DNA from: Mytilus trossulus
Lineage: Eukaryota > Mollusca > Bivalvia > Mytilida > Mytilidae
DNA length: 64,000 nucleotides
Direction of reading: 5' to 3'
Assembly: GCF_036588685.1 (NCBI RefSeq)
Contig: NC_086382.1
Location: 70,157,999 to 70,221,998 of the forward strand
Below, in pieces: positions 1 to 12,384 of this stretch. The position numbers were made by a program, and so were the translations under genes. A model generated the notes under the pieces. That model was not told where the DNA came from, made no database searches, and was given only the letters and a program-made list of their open reading frames with translations. Positions within the stretch are counted from its first letter, which is position 1. Every line of letters begins with the position of its first letter.

Positions 1-284
1 GACCCAACAGTAGCTTACAAGTTAATCAAATTTAACTAAGGTCAAAAGCTTGTCAAACTGATTTTTTATACAAAATATTTTGAATGCAAACGGTCAGGTG
101 CTGTTGGGTTTGTTTTTGTCTTTTTTTAATTTAATTTTTTCAAAATGTTTAAGGATGCTCGAAGATACAAACTAGAGGCTCTCAATAGCCTGTGTCGCTT
201 ACCTTGGTTTATGTGCATATTAAACAATGGACACAGATAAATTCATAAAAAAAAATGTGTTTTAATGATGGTGATGTGTTTGTA
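1..284. other. AT-rich sequence, no feature recognised
   Basis: No open frame of note, no repeat I recognise and no RNA gene. The sequence is AT-rich like most of the window. Confidence 0.5.
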
Positions 285-845
285 GATCTTACTTTACTTA
301 ACATTCTTGTTGTTCCAATTATCTCTATCTATACTGAACTTGGCCCAGTAATTACAGTGGAAACTATTTTTTAAAATCTACAAAAATATATGAAAATGTA
401 AAAAATTGACTATAAAGGGCAACAACACATAAAGGGGTCAACTGACCACATCGGTCGTGTTGACTTATTTCTAAAGCTTACTTTGCTTAACATTATTGCT
501 ATTTACAGTTTATCTCTATCTCTATCTTGACCTGATAAATTATTTCACTCCAGTCCGATTTGTTCTTAATGCTTTGATTTTTGAGTTATAAGCCAAAAAC
601 TGCATTTTACCCCTATGTTCTATTTTTATCCATGGCGGCCATTTTGGTTGGTCACCGGACACCATTTTCAACCTAGATACCCCAATAATGATTGTGGCCA
701 AGTTTGGTTTAATTTGGCCCAGCAGTTTCAGAGGAGAAGATTTTTGTAAAAGTTAACGACGACGGACGACGACGACGACGACAGACGCCGGGCGCAAAGT
801 GATGGGAAAAGCTCACTTGGCCCTTCGGGCCAGGTGAGCTAAAAA
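285..845 (+). repeat. Dispersed bivalve repeat ending in a GGCC hairpin
   Basis: The stretch contains phrases I recognise from a high-copy mussel repeat: a 'cttgacctgataaa' segment, 'gagttataagccaaaaactg', 'ccatggcggccattttgg', a GAC/GACGAC-rich patch at about 759-783, and a closing hairpin followed by AAAAA. It has no coding capacity. The 5' border is approximate. The GAC-rich patch followed by a terminal hairpin is the diagnostic end. Confidence 0.7.
810..840 (+). other. Terminal hairpin of the repeat
   Basis: Fourteen bases (810-823, agctcacttggccc) pair with 827-840 around a TTC loop, with one A/G difference that would be a G-U pair in RNA. It ends the dispersed repeat and is followed by a short A run, so it looks like a structural end of a mobile or transcribed repeat. 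Its role is unknown. Confidence 0.7.
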
Positions 846-2337
846 TGTTAGCAAAAATTTAAACGTGTATTTTTTTCAGTACAAATTTTGTTTATTACTT
901 TATTAGTTGTTACTTTATCATATGTTACACAAATCAACTTTAAAAAGAATATGATAAAGTTAATTTATAGAAAAATAAAGCGAAATCCTATATTTAAAAA
1001 AAAGAAGATTAAACTCGCGACCCTCTTAACATTCTTAAGCTGGTACATAACACTACATAGATAAAACTTAAGGTTGGCAAAAATCAGCTGAACATTTAAA
1101 TCAGGTGTGTGGTTCAAGTTATTTAGATATTTTCTATTTTTGTAAAAAGATGAAAGTAAATATTTTGTCAAAATGTAATGATAATTAAACGAGCCAAATT
1201 GATTTTGGTCAAGGTGTTTGGTACATGTACCACCTTAAGGGGTAATGATTTTGCGTCATAATCATATTTTTGTTTAACTAATACCATTTTAAAACACATT
1301 GAAAATAGCGACATATCAACAATTTTAGTTGTTATTGATGTTATTCAGATTAGCAAATTCTTTTTATCCAAATCTAAAGATAGCTTTACAGAAAACATAG
1401 TACAGGAACCACAGTTGTTATTATCTAACAATCAGCAAGTCTATGACATTACTGGTAAAGAAAGACATATATAGGAAGTTATATTTAATTTTGTTTGTAT
1501 GGCATACATGTACAAGACAAATACAAGAGATTTTCAAGCTGTCAACCATGGTACTGTTAGAAGTAACCATATAGAAGAAAAAAAAATTTAAATAATTGAA
1601 TTATTGAAGAAATAAATTTACAGCATTACTGGAGTCTGTTATTTTTTAAATGAATTTTACAGTGCATTTTTTATGGAGTTTTATTAAATGAATTTTCAAG
1701 CAGTTTTTATAAACATTTTGCGTATCATCGAGTCATTTGTTATCCTCATTGCTAAAGAAAATGTAAGATACGAGAAACTAATTAAAGATACATATATGTG
1801 GTATCAATAACAATTATCTGAAGGGACGGGGATAGAAACTTATGAAATTTATTATTGTGTACAATATGCAGGCACAGCAACGTTCAACACGTTTGAGTAT
1901 ACTAAATACTTAAAAAAAAGTTTAAAAGCTCAAGTTCCATAGAAAATATACATTCACCATAACATACAAAAAGGAACACAAATCTAAACAGCTTATAAAA
2001 ACAACTTAAGCATATGTACAAAGAAAAAAAGGCTTAGTATTACTGTTTCACAGATTATTTGCAGTTATCAATAACAGGCTCTTTTATTCAATATCATTAT
2101 ATAGAAAAATACTATGAATTGAAAACAATTTTAACTAAAAAAAGCTCAGAGGAACAAAATAAAGTATAACATAGAAATGAAGATTCTGTAGTAAGTTCGT
2201 TTCGATAAAGTACCAAAGGTTGACAAATATTTACTAAATTATTCGATATATTTCAGGCGAATTTTTCTATATAATTATTGAAGTCGTATATGCTGTCATT
2301 GTGAATATTCTTATACTCAAGTAAATTTATTCCTGCA
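846..2337. other. Intergenic AT-rich stretch, nothing recognised
   Basis: The only open frame (965-1171, minus, 68 codons) has low complexity, resembles no family I know and lacks splice context. No repeat family could be assigned. Confidence 0.5.
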
Positions 2338-2480
2338 TAGCTGATTTACAGTTATAAAAATGAAAATATGATTGCCAATGAGCCAAATCAACTGTCCATC
2401 AAGCAATTATAGATAACTGTAAGACCTTTAACAATGAGAAAATCCCATACCGTAATCTAGACTATAAAAGACCCCAACAG
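2338..2480 (+). repeat. Diverged copy of family A repeat
   Basis: The segment carries 'tatgattgccaatgagccaaatcaactgtccatcaag', a degraded form of the abundant mussel unit 'gtggtatgattgccaatgag...caactctccacaagagacc'. It also has the usual downstream 'gtaagacctttaacaatgag'. It is non-coding. Confidence 0.6.
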
Positions 2481-2892
2481 GAAAATATGAAACACTTTAA
2501 TTCAAAAACTTATGACAAACATGAACCAACGACAAGCACTAAACTACAGGCTCCAGATTTTTTTGCAATTGATGCAGTTAGAATGTTTGAAATTAAAATA
2601 GAAAACAATAGGTTGTCAGAAAATATAGATGATAAGCAATATGGGAAAATAAAAAATACGTAAACTTTCTGTATATGAAATTAATAATTGATCAGAAAAG
2701 GAATTTTTAAAATTGCCGACATTTTTTAGCCTGATAGTTTTACAATATGAATAATTTCCTCAAAAGTTCGCGCGCTTTTTCTGATGAATGTCATCAGTTT
2801 TTACATACAGAGACTAATATGAAAACAATAACTTGTATTAATTGTGTTGTTTAACAATGAGGTTTAATAAATTGTTGGTACAAATAGATATA

Positions 2893-2945
2893 AGAAGATG
2901 TGGTATGAGTGCCAATGAGACAACTCTCAATCCAATGTACGTTTT
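2893..2945 (+). repeat. Family A repeat fragment
   Basis: Short fragment with 'aagaagatgtggtatgagtg' followed by 'ccaatgagacaactctcaatcc', matching the start of the family A unit found many times in this window. Confidence 0.65.
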
Positions 2946-2999
2946 ATGCATACAATAAACATTATATTAATATCGGGAGGTTTATATTACTGAGGTACA

Positions 3000-4149
3000 T
3001 TGCAGCAGCCCTTTTAATTGAAATCTTGCTCTATAATAACAAAAATACTTATATCATTAGGTTAATTTGGATTTTGCGTTAATGATAGGAATGGTCTGTC
3101 ATGAGTATACAAGCAAATTTTTCACTTTTGAATACAAGTAAAACGGGTAAATTTGATTTAAACTTTAATTTCAGTAGTTAAATTTGGGCTGAGAGATCTG
3201 TCCGATCTCTGGAAAAAGTGGCCTTGACAATACAGATTTAGTCGACACATGACCAACTTCTCTTATCACTTTGTTCCGTATGTGGGTCATAGACCAACAC
3301 CACGCTTAATATATGTGTCTACCTTCTCTAGTCATCAAACAGACACGATTTAGAATTGATATAATATTAAAAATGGGAACATATCTTGTGTATTTCATCT
3401 AAGACAATTACGACAATAACCTTGACCTTGACCACTTTCATGTCTACTAAGTTGTTCCGTGTCGTGATACTTCACATTGTTCTCACGTTCGAGAAATTCA
3501 CATTTATCCATACGCGATTGCTCTTTTTTAAATGGGTCACATGCATGTTAATTATGTTTTTTTAACTATCAGAAATTTTGAAAAAAAAGGAATTATAAAA
3601 AAAATCGTGAACTCGCTTGAATGTGAATAAATGTAAGTTTTTTTAAAACAATTTGGTCTCAGAAATTTTTATTGAGGTGGATAAATTCTTTATATACAGA
3701 ACTAAGGGGTTACATATTACATAAGGGCTTGATTTCAAGACTATTCAGCATTTAGCCCGTCAAAGGTGTACCGCCAGTTCTATAATTACGTTATTGCTGT
3801 TGCGATTTTAGTGTGTAGATTGAGACAAGATCATACATTGAAAGGTTTTTAAATAAAACACGATGGTATAACCCAGACTTCAAAGTTAATCCAGCTTTGT
3901 GATAACACCACTTTATTTTTTAATTCAAAACCGGAAGTTTCAGTAACTTTTAATATATTTGCAGTTTTCGAAACACTTTCAAATCAGAATCCTAATCGAA
4001 ATAAAACAGAAGGATTAATGCTAGGTAATTTAAAGTCATGTAAAGGCAGAGTTGAAAACATTAGATGACCACAAGTAGCGATAAAAGTTTGGGAAATATA
4101 CTCTGGTCTTGATATAAAGGAGTATAAAAATTAAACTTGTAAGTATAAA
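3000..4149. other. Intergenic; part is a diverged duplicate of 7790-8060
   Basis: No gene is visible. Around 3340-3530 the order 'cacgattt..gaat', 'cttgacc..cactttc', 'ttcacattgttctcacgttc' and 'aaattcacat' parallels 7830-8030, so the two stretches are old copies of one sequence. Nothing else was recognised. Confidence 0.4.
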
Positions 4150-4310
4150 AAAGAAGATGTGGTATGATTGACAATGAGACAACTCTCTACAAGAGACCAA
4201 CTCACACAGAAATTAACATCTATAGGTAACCGTACGACCTACACGAGCAGAGGCATCGACCCAGTGGTGTGTAAATAGTTATCAAAGGTACCAGAATTAC
4301 AATTAAGTAC
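4150..4310 (+). repeat. Family A repeat joined to a family B end fragment
   Basis: 4150-4255 holds 'aagaagatgtggtatgattg', 'acaatgagacaactctctac' and 'cacagaaattaacatctatagg'. From about 4256 it passes into 'gcatcgacccagtggtgtgtaaatag' and 'tatcaaaggtaccag', which is the junction sequence of the family B unit seen at 7079-7680. Confidence 0.65.
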
Positions 4311-4689
4311 GAGACAATTGAATCAAAATATGATTTTAGATAACTATCTTGTCATGCACATTGTGTTTGTCTTTTAATATTCTAAACTGATGAAAGCAAT
4401 ACCAAAACCGTGGTTACAAGAACTCAGAACGTATATTAGAAATAGTGGTATCAAATAAAAAAAACCATTCCTCCAAAGACAGTTAAATTTTCGTCCACAA
4501 CATATATCATGGAAAACTAATAGGATTTCAAAAATGGGACATACGCCTTATTTAGAAAACAACACAAGTAAAAGAAAACAAATACTGCACCGTAGCTTTA
4601 CCTATCTATATACAGGGTAATAAACTGAAATATTAAGATGGAAATTTCTATATTTCATTTTAACATACCACAATTGACTTTCTCTTGGA

Positions 4690-4920
4690 AAGTAACATAC
4701 AAGTAAATAAAAAAAAAGCGAACTCCGGGGAAAATTCCAAAACGTAAAGTCTATTATCAAATGTCAAAATAAAAAGCTCAAACACATAAAATAAACGGAT
4801 GAAATCTGTCATATTCCTGACTTGGTACAAGCATTTTCTTATGTAGAAAATGGTAGATTTAACCTTTTTTGTAGCTAGCTAAACCTCTCATTCGTAAGAT
4901 AGTCGCATTAAATTTTATCA
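4690..4920 (+). repeat. Family C repeat copy
   Basis: Contains 'gcgaactccggggaaaattc', 'gtctattatcaaatgtcaaaat', 'catattcctgacttggtaca' and 'gcattttcttatgtagaaaatgg'. The same order occurs at 9425-9745, 41625-41945 and 53115-53275, and inverted at 5540-5754 and 8490-8680. Confidence 0.7.
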
Positions 4921-5539
4921 CAATGACAACGATGTGCGAACAAAACAAAAATACGCAAACATGTCAAAAAGGGTTTATCTGTAATACAATATTTGTAATG
5001 TCACTGAAGAAGAGAACGACAATTATTTTTAAACATGTAAATTTCTTTAATCCTTTGAAATCAATTAAACTATTACTCTATAAATTAAATATTGGACACC
5101 ATATATTACTTGGATTACTTGTGTGTGATACAAGATAATATAAACGATACACACTAAAGTCAAATTTCATCATTAAATTCTATATATAACTTTTGGACTA
5201 GTTTACATCTCGGTCTATTTCTGAAATTTATTCTTACATACTTTTGATTCTTTAACCCTGTATGCTAAAATTGTCTATGTAAATTTTAAAATTGTTTGTA
5301 TGCACATTGAACGAAAAATGTATGTGACGTATAAAATTTTCAGACGTCAGACACTCAAATCAATCAATGTGTTCGTAGATAGTAGATGTTTCTGTGTTCT
5401 GTTAAATTGGTCCTTTTAAAATTGTTATACGATGATGACTGACATACCCATTTTTTGACTATTTTATTTATTGTGTCTATTTATTTAACTCATCAATGTA
5501 AATATAACGGAATTTGATGAGACTGTCATTAAAGTGAGA
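4921..5539. other. Intergenic, nothing recognised
   Basis: A 71-codon frame at 4923-5138 overlaps the tail of the repeat copy and has no recognisable domain or splice context. I do not regard it as a gene. Confidence 0.45.
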
Positions 5540-5754
5540 GGGTTAGCGCTATAGAACCAGGATTAATCCACCATTTTCTACATTTGAAAATGCCAGTACC
5601 TAGTCAGGAAAATGACAGTTCTTTTCCCTTCGTTTTTTATGCGTTTTGTTATTTGATTTTGCCATGTGATAATGGACTTGAATTGATTTTCCTCTAAGTA
5701 AAGTAATTTTTGTGATTTTACTTTTCTTTTTTTTTTTTTTTGAAACTTCATTAC
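5540..5754 (-). repeat. Family C repeat copy, inverted
   Basis: Reads 'gagagggttagcgctatagaaccagg', 'ccattttctacatttgaaaatgcc' and 'agtacctagtcagg', the reverse orientation of the family C unit. Small open frames inside it are repeat-derived. Confidence 0.7.
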
Positions 5755-6035
5755 AGCCTTTTTCAACTGACTTTTGCGCCTGTAATGCAGTGGTGGTCAT
5801 TTGTTTATGTGTTACATATTTTTTTTTTCGTTCATTTTTTTTATTTAAATAAGGCCGTTGGTGTTCTCGTTTGAATTGTTTTACATTGTCATTTCAGGCC
5901 ATTTATAGCTGACTATGCGGTATGGGCTTTGACCATTGTTGAAGGCCATACGGTGACATATAGTTGTTAATTTCTGTGTCATTTTGGTCTTTTGTGGAGA
6001 GTTGTCTCATTAGCAATCATACCACATTTCATTAT
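5755..6035 (-). repeat. Family A repeat, near full length, inverted
   Basis: Runs from 'gcgcctgtaatgcagtggtgg' through 'agctgactatgcggtatgggc' and 'gaaggccatacggtgac' to 'gagttgtctcattagcaatc' and 'ataccacatt'. This is the complete inverted order of the family A unit; 43430-43735 is a second full-length inverted copy. Confidence 0.75.
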
Positions 6036-6168
6036 TTATATCTAACCTTTGCTTGTATTTTTATAAATCTATAATGAATAAAGTCATAAACTATATGAAA
6101 TTAACTTCATTTAAACAAACTTAACATACACACACTGTGTCAATGGTAATAAACTTTCAATTATTATG

Positions 6169-6514
6169 TTGTGGCCAAACCAGTTCTTCGGGTGAACACT
6201 AAATTATTAAAAAATTGTGATGGCCTGCTAGACGACTTTATTTGTTCGAAATTTATATGAACGAATACTGCGACATGTAATGCAGTACAAGCTAATATTA
6301 ATTTCAGAAAATGTATTGATGTACGAGTTTCAATTATGGACAAATATGCCATTGAAACATAATTTATGTAAGTGACAAATCTAACATTAGCTTGTACTAC
6401 ATTACAGGTAACAGTAATCGTCCATACCAATTTTAATCACATTATATCATCTCGTAGGCCTCCAGATTTTTTTGAAAAATTTAGTATTCACCTCAAGAAC
6501 CGGTTTGGCCACAA
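6169..6514. mobile_element. Foldback element with long inverted arms
   Basis: 6169-6235 (starts ttgtggccaaaccagttctt) is the imperfect reverse complement of 6452-6514 (ends aaccggtttggccacaa). A second inverted pair lies inside: 'gtaatgcagtacaagctaatatta' near 6278 against 'taacattagcttgtactacattac' near 6383. The dyad centre is near 6341. There is no transposase and I could not define a target duplication. The 88- and 71-codon frames that overlap it are a consequence of the arms, which is why both contain a similar 'LVFT.RTGLATT' string. Confidence 0.75.
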
Positions 6515-7078
6515 CAAAACAATTTCAACGTCTAAGAGTTAGTCGTTCTATTTTCGCGTGTGGCATCTATCGTGTTGCTCATGTAAGTACAAAAATAAAT
6601 GATAAGTACATTTTGATAGGTATCGAGGAAGAGAAGTGCGAGAATGTGATAACGAAAGTTCTACATCAGTCGTTATATGTAAAATAGATATTTCATAACC
6701 ATTATAACGGTCAACTAACATTATTTACGAAAGGGATGATTCCACCTTCACCACCTGGAACACTTATAGGGTAATAGTTGCCTTGTGAGCAGCAACTTTA
6801 TATCAAAGCAATTATTATATCGAAAACAAAACTCTAGGATATCGTATTACCTAGGAGATATTAACTTCATATGCGTGCGCTGATGAAATGTTGCTATATA
6901 GAAATAGAAATAATTTCACCATTTGGAAGCAGGTTATTTTGAAACCTAAATACATGTACTTCTGTATTATCTAAGAGATGTTTTTGGTCTATTATACAAC
7001 GTTTTATTTTAAATAGAAAAAAAACGACAAATAAACACCTATCCCTTTTGAATGAATGAATGAATACTTCATTGCAAA

Positions 7079-7680
7079 TAGTTATCAAACGTACCAGGAT
7101 TATAATTGTATACGCCAGACGCGCGTTTCGTCTACATAAGACTCATCAGTGACGCTCAGATCAAAATAGTTTAAAAGCCAAACAAATACAAAGTTGAAGA
7201 GCATTGAGGACCCAAAATTCTAAAAAGTTGTGCCAAATACGGCTAAGGTAATTTACGCCTGGTGTAAGAAAATCCATAGTTTTTTTTCGAAAAATTCAAA
7301 GTCTTGTAAACAGAAAATTTATAAAAATGACCATTTAATTAACATTCATGTCAACACCGAAGTGCTGACTACTGGGCTGGTGATACCCTCGGGGACGAAA
7401 CGTCCACCAGCAGTGGCATCGACCCAGTGGTGTAAATAGTTATCAAAAGTACCAGGATTATAATTTTATACGCCAGACGCGTGTTTCGTCTACATAAGAC
7501 TCATCAGTGACGCTCAGATCAAAATAGTTTAAAAGCCAAACAAATAGTTGAAGAGCATTGAGGACCCAAAATTCTATAAAGTTGTGCCAAATACGGCTAA
7601 GGTAATCTACTCCTGGGGTAAGAACATCCATAGTCTGGTGATACCCTCGGGGACGAAACGTCCACCAGCAGTGGCATCGA
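7079..7680 (+). repeat. Family B repeat, head-to-tail dimer
   Basis: One unit of about 358 bp (7081-7438) is followed directly by a second copy (7439-7680). Each begins 'gttatcaaa.gtaccaggattataatt', continues 'cgccagacgcg.gtttcgtctacataagactcatcagtgacgc' and ends with 'ctggtgataccctcggggacgaaacgtccaccagcagtggcatcga'. The second copy lacks an internal ~110 bp. It is non-coding; the small frames in it are shadows of the repeat. Confidence 0.8.
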
Positions 7681-7789
7681 AAAAGCATATATATGCTATA
7701 GCAACTAAAACATATTTACAACATGACAAATGACATATTAATATATCCCAAATGCCACAGTATATCGGTCAAGATATTTATTCTACATT

Positions 7790-8060
7790 ATCTTCAAACG
7801 GTCGATGACAGAATGAATGTCACACGATTTGAATATGTTTAGTTCAAAATCTGGGACCAACTATGTGTCTCTTATCCAAGGCAATAATGTTAAAGGCCAT
7901 GACCTGGTCCACTTTCTTTTCTTAGGCGTAGAACATTGTTTAATTTGAGGCCACTACATCTGCTTCGTGTCAAAATTCCGAGATAATTCACATTGTTTTC
8001 ACGTTCATAAATTTCACATGTTTCCAACACGAAAAATTTTCATTTTACATCCCGTACAAA
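7790..8060 (+). repeat. Diverged copy of the 3340-3530 sequence
   Basis: Shares an ordered series of short matches with 3340-3530, best at 'ttcacattgttttcacgttc' followed by 'aaatttcacat'. I infer an old duplication or a low-copy repeat. No coding potential. Confidence 0.4.
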
Positions 8061-8489
8061 TTTAACATTTGTATTTTTAAGAAAAGTGTTTTGATAGTTG
8101 TGAAATTGATATGTCAAGTTAACATAAATCTGGGACCTACATATAGGTATTAGTATTTGCATATATTTACAGGTACTGAAAGCATTTAAAGAATTCTTAA
8201 TCAGCTTGCTTTGGTTAAAACATTTTTAAATTATTGATTGGCTGTGACTGGTGGGTGTGTTATTGCGAAGCGCTTGATTTATATTTTTGTCTCGTCTATT
8301 CCTTGAGAGTATTGTGATTTGAAGCCATTATCATTCATCGTTAACTTTTTTCGTCGAAATTATTCTAGGTGTTATATGAATCATTTTCTTTTTATATCTA
8401 CTGCCGAAATTTGTCTTCTATAATAAAGAACATAAAGACTAGCAACTGTCATTTTCAATATAATGAAAATTGGTACGTCTGTTGTACAC

Positions 8490-8680
8490 GTGAGAGGTTT
8501 AGCGCTGTAAAACCAAGTTCAATCCAACATTTTCTACATTTGAAAATGCCTGTACCAAGTCGAGAATATAACAGTTCTCAACAACTCGTTTGATGTATTT
8601 TATCATTTGATTTTGCCGTTTGATTAGGGACTTTCCGTTTTGAATTTTCCTCGGAGTTCAGTTTTATTGTGATTTTACTT
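8490..8680 (-). repeat. Family C repeat copy, inverted
   Basis: Contains 'cgtgagaggtttagcgctgtaaaacc', 'ttttctacatttgaaaatgcctgtacc' and 'agtcgagaatataacag', the inverted family C order. Confidence 0.7.
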
Positions 8681-8699
8681 TTTATAACATGTAGATTTA

Positions 8700-9424
8700 T
8701 TGTTTTAACCAATGATTATAATAGATGTATAAATATCAATGAGTAAACGCTGGCAAAGTATTATTTTTCTTAGATTGTCAACTTTTAAAAATAAAATCAT
8801 ATACAGCAATACATGAACAAAGAATGCAATGTATATGAAAATAAACAATAATAAAACGGCACAACTTAAGTTTTGAAAAGATAACAAAGCTGTAAAACAA
8901 TAATTTTGCAAGTCAAAACTAAATTAAAGTAAAACTATCTATACATTGTACGTTTGTTTTGTAATACTTGAAATTTTACAAACATAATTTGTTTGGCTAT
9001 TACATAGAAAATCAGACAGCACACAGCATAACAATAAAACACATGCAGACAGAGGTAAGCATATCAAATATAGTATGATTATTCAAAGTTGTATGTGCGC
9101 CTCACGAGTGTATGATGCAAATGTCCCTTTGTGTAGCGACTTTGGGTGACCTGCTAACAAAATACAATCACACAATTTAATTTGATTTGTAAGCTAGTTT
9201 GTTTAGAAACTTACACATTTCGGAACCTGTATCTTATTAGAAAAGTTGCAAGCAGAGCAAAGCAAAGCAACAGCAGTTAGAACCAATAAAGAAGTTTATA
9301 AAAGTTCGAAATATGTGACGATGTTTCAGTCAAAGGTAGTATGAGATGCAGTGTTCATACAAAATTACTACCTATATATATGATGGTTCGATCTTATAGT
9401 ATCTGTATGATATAACTATATCTA
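8700..9424. other. Intergenic, nothing recognised
   Basis: The 68-codon minus-strand frame (8705-8911) is hydrophobic and low in complexity and shows no family signature. No repeat was assigned. Confidence 0.4.
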
Positions 9425-9745
9425 AAGAGTAAAATCACAAAAATACTGAACTTCGGGGGAAAAAGAAAAGTCCCTAATCAGATGGCAAAATCAAAGGCTC
9501 AAACATATCAAACAAACGAATAACAACCGTCATATTTCTGACTTGGTACAGGCATTTTCTTAGGTCGAAAATGGTGGATTGAACCTGGTTTTATAGCTAG
9601 CTTAACCTATTTCTTGTATGACAGTCGCATCAATTTCCATTAGATTGACAACGGTGCGTAAAAAACAAGACACAATATATAAAAATGTAAAGAAATAGGG
9701 GTACAGCAGTCAGCATTGTGCTATCATCGTAAGCACTATAAAAAC
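9425..9745 (+). repeat. Family C repeat, long copy
   Basis: Longest family C copy with 41625-41945: 'gtaaaatcacaaaaatactgaactt', 'caaatcaaacgaataacaaccgtcat'-like core, 'cttggtacaggcattttctta', 'tagctagcttaacctatttcttgtatgac' and 'gtacagcagtcagcattgtgc'. Confidence 0.7.
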
Positions 9746-9779
9746 AAACAAATGTAACAAAGAAGCACAACAAGAAATA

Positions 9780-10350
9780 CATTAAAGGAGTAAGTCCAGT
9801 AAGACCCCTTTTTGACCCCAAAATATAGCAGTCTCAAAAAATTGTTAAAACGTAAACTTTTAGCTATTTATTGGAAAGTAGAATGCTTCTGCTACATAAA
9901 TATGGGCTGTTTTTGGCAATACCATTCACATACATCGGGTACTTGTATTACTTAGTCATGCTAAATTACTGAAATCTTCACAATTGTAGCATTTTACTTT
10001 AATTTTAGAGGGATTCCGTCTTGAATTAAAGTGGCCGCATTTGTGTTCATTCTTAATATTGAAATTTAAGTTGTATTTGATGATAATACATACCATATAT
10101 AAAGGTTGAGGATGTACACGGATGCGGCCATTTTCATTTTTGACAAAAACCATCTGATATATGTGATATGTTTTGCATATTTGGTAGAATTCTAATATTG
10201 AAGCTTGAATCGGAGCGTTCTTAATGACTAAACCATTTAGAATCTTTCACATAATTTAATTGAATAAACTGAAATAGACACTTAAGTGTATGAAAAGTGT
10301 TCAAAATCTTTCGTTAGATAAACCTGAAATTTGAGGCCAAAATCGGCCCT
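9780..10350. repeat. Possible dispersed repeat with 'gtaagtccagtaagacccc'
   Basis: Opens with 'aggagtaagtccagtaagaccccttttt', a phrase I associate with a mussel dispersed repeat. I could not find the matching far end, so the extent is a guess. The minus-strand frame at 9956-10153 has no recognised domain. Confidence 0.3.
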
Positions 10351-10489
10351 TTTTTTATCCAACATATATAATATGCAACAGTACAGTTATCAAACAGTAA
10401 TTAAGTTCATATATATGAATGTAATATAATACAACCTATCAGAAAATGTATAGACCTTGAAAATAACAGTTTTATAGCATTTTTGCGCC

Positions 10490-10745
10490 TGTCCCAAGTC
10501 AGTAGCCTCTGGCCTTTGTTAGTCTTGTATTATTTAAATTTTAGTTTCTTGTGTACAATTTGGAAATTAGTATGGCGTTCATTATCACTGAACTAGTATA
10601 TATTTGTTTAGGGGCCAGCTGAAGGACGCCTCCGGGTGCGGGAATTTCTCGCTACATTGAAGACCTGTTGGTGACCTTCTGCTGTTGTGTTTTTTTATTT
10701 TGGTCGGGTTGTTGTCTCTTTGACACATTCCCCATTTCCATTCTC
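10490..10745 (-). repeat. Family F repeat, inverted
   Basis: Contains 'ggggccagctgaaggacgcctccgggtgcgggaattt', 'cattgaagacctgttggtgacc' and 'gttgttgtctctttgacacattccccat', the inverted form of the unit whose other end is seen at 26215-26290 and 43230-43310. Confidence 0.7.
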
Positions 10746-11665
10746 AATTTTATTATAATTGTATCTTATTAAAAAGGACATACAAAGAAAAAAGTATAGA
10801 GAATTAATAAATAAAAGAATTAACCGGACCTACTCCTTTAGCAATCTCATTTTGCTTTTTTATTATACGATTTTAATAATGTATGTAAAATCCACCCATA
10901 AAGTGTTGAAAGAAAAAGTTCTAAAGAAATTTTTGCAGACAGAAAGAATTTATATTATTCAAAATTGTATAAGACCTTTGGAACCTTACACCGATGCATC
11001 CCACTTGATAATTTAGAGCTTCTCTAGAAGAGATTTAGGGGGTGAAATGAATCGTTATAAACGCACCTATACGCCCTTTTTCTATGTTTACCATATTTTA
11101 GAATGTATATCTGTTCAAAAATATCAAGCCAAAGTCAAAAGTTGAAATAAAAAAATGAGGGTATGTCAAATTATTATTTTGTGTTGTCTGGTTAGATAAA
11201 AAAAAAAAAAAAATAATCATGGAAACACTCAGTTGTTTTGTATTATTTCTACACACCACAAGTTCTTTATATATACATCAAATTGGTATTCTACATGTAC
11301 ATTAAATTCAAGTCACTTCAGTTTCTTTAGATGACAAAACATTTTCCTGAAAAAAACAGTTTACCCGACAGCTAGAAAAACCTGAAATTTAATAGGATTT
11401 CCCTCAATCTTATTTAATCCAACCACTCAGTCAGCACTGAGGAAGACAGAAAAGAAGTAATCAGTATCCTATATCTTTTTTTTCCGTTTGGAGGACCTGT
11501 TTTTCAACAAGCTTTCGACATTCCCTCTTTTTGCAGACTTGTTCCTTTATGCTTATGGGACTGAATTCATACATACAAATCTTAGTAAGAAAGACAAGAA
11601 CTTATCAATATCCTTTAACTTTACTCTCCGCAATTCAAATGATGTTCTCCCACTAAACAATTCAA
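10746..11665. other. Intergenic, nothing recognised
   Basis: Two small frames (10759-11016 and 11488-11700) have no recognised domain and no exon context. An uninterrupted A run lies near 11197-11213. Confidence 0.4.
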
Positions 11666-11760
11666 ATATAAAAAAGAAGATGTGGTATAATTGCCAATGA
11701 GACAACTATCCACAAAAGACCAAAATGACACAAACCTTAACAATTATAGGTCAATTACGT
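11666..11760 (+). repeat. Family A repeat copy
   Basis: 'aaaaagaagatgtggtataattgccaatgagacaact' followed by 'cacaaaagaccaaaatgacaca' and 'ttaacaattataggtca'. Confidence 0.75.
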
Positions 11761-12384
11761 GACTACGTTAAGCGAATATTTCTCTTCCAACTTCACATAA
11801 AGGATACAACAGATGCAACTGTAAGTCAGCCTCACAATTAGAAATTGACAATGAGGGTCGGTTGAAAACAACCTTTTACAACATAAAAGATGATCAACTT
11901 TCTAATTGTTAGCTTTCCATTTCTATGTCGCAACATTCCAGTAACACCTGCATACGAGTATACAATTTGTTTAACCTACTAATATTATATATCCAGATAC
12001 TAGTTTACTTACTGTAAGCAATATGGTTGGCTATTACCCCTGCAATTCCTTAGAATGTTAGTTAAATCCATATGGGGTGAAGCCGACTCCGAATTCCTTA
12101 TATATTTGAGTAACCCTCTATCCTCATAGCGGGGTAACACAGTAGTAAACCGTATTTAGGATTTTATCGGACACGCGACTTTGTTTGCCACGTTTTGTAT
12201 AAAAATAAACAATGCAATACAATAACATTAATACATTGCGTCATCATTACTAGAAGACATTGGGTCATGAACACCATATGGAAGCTACCAACCCCATAAA
12301 TTCTCGGCATAGAGGTCACCAAGTATCAAGAAGCCCATCGTGAATGAGTGAATGCACCCTTGAAGGTTTCTGTAAATGGTAGGG

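Noticed and set aside
6164..6687. 88- and 71-codon frames with a shared 'LVFT.RTGLATT' as related small proteins
   Set aside because: The shared string is the two arms of the foldback element read in opposite orientation.
7079..7680. CRISPR-like array from repeated units
   Set aside because: Units are ~358 bp and tandem, with no short repeat-spacer pattern, in a eukaryotic genome.
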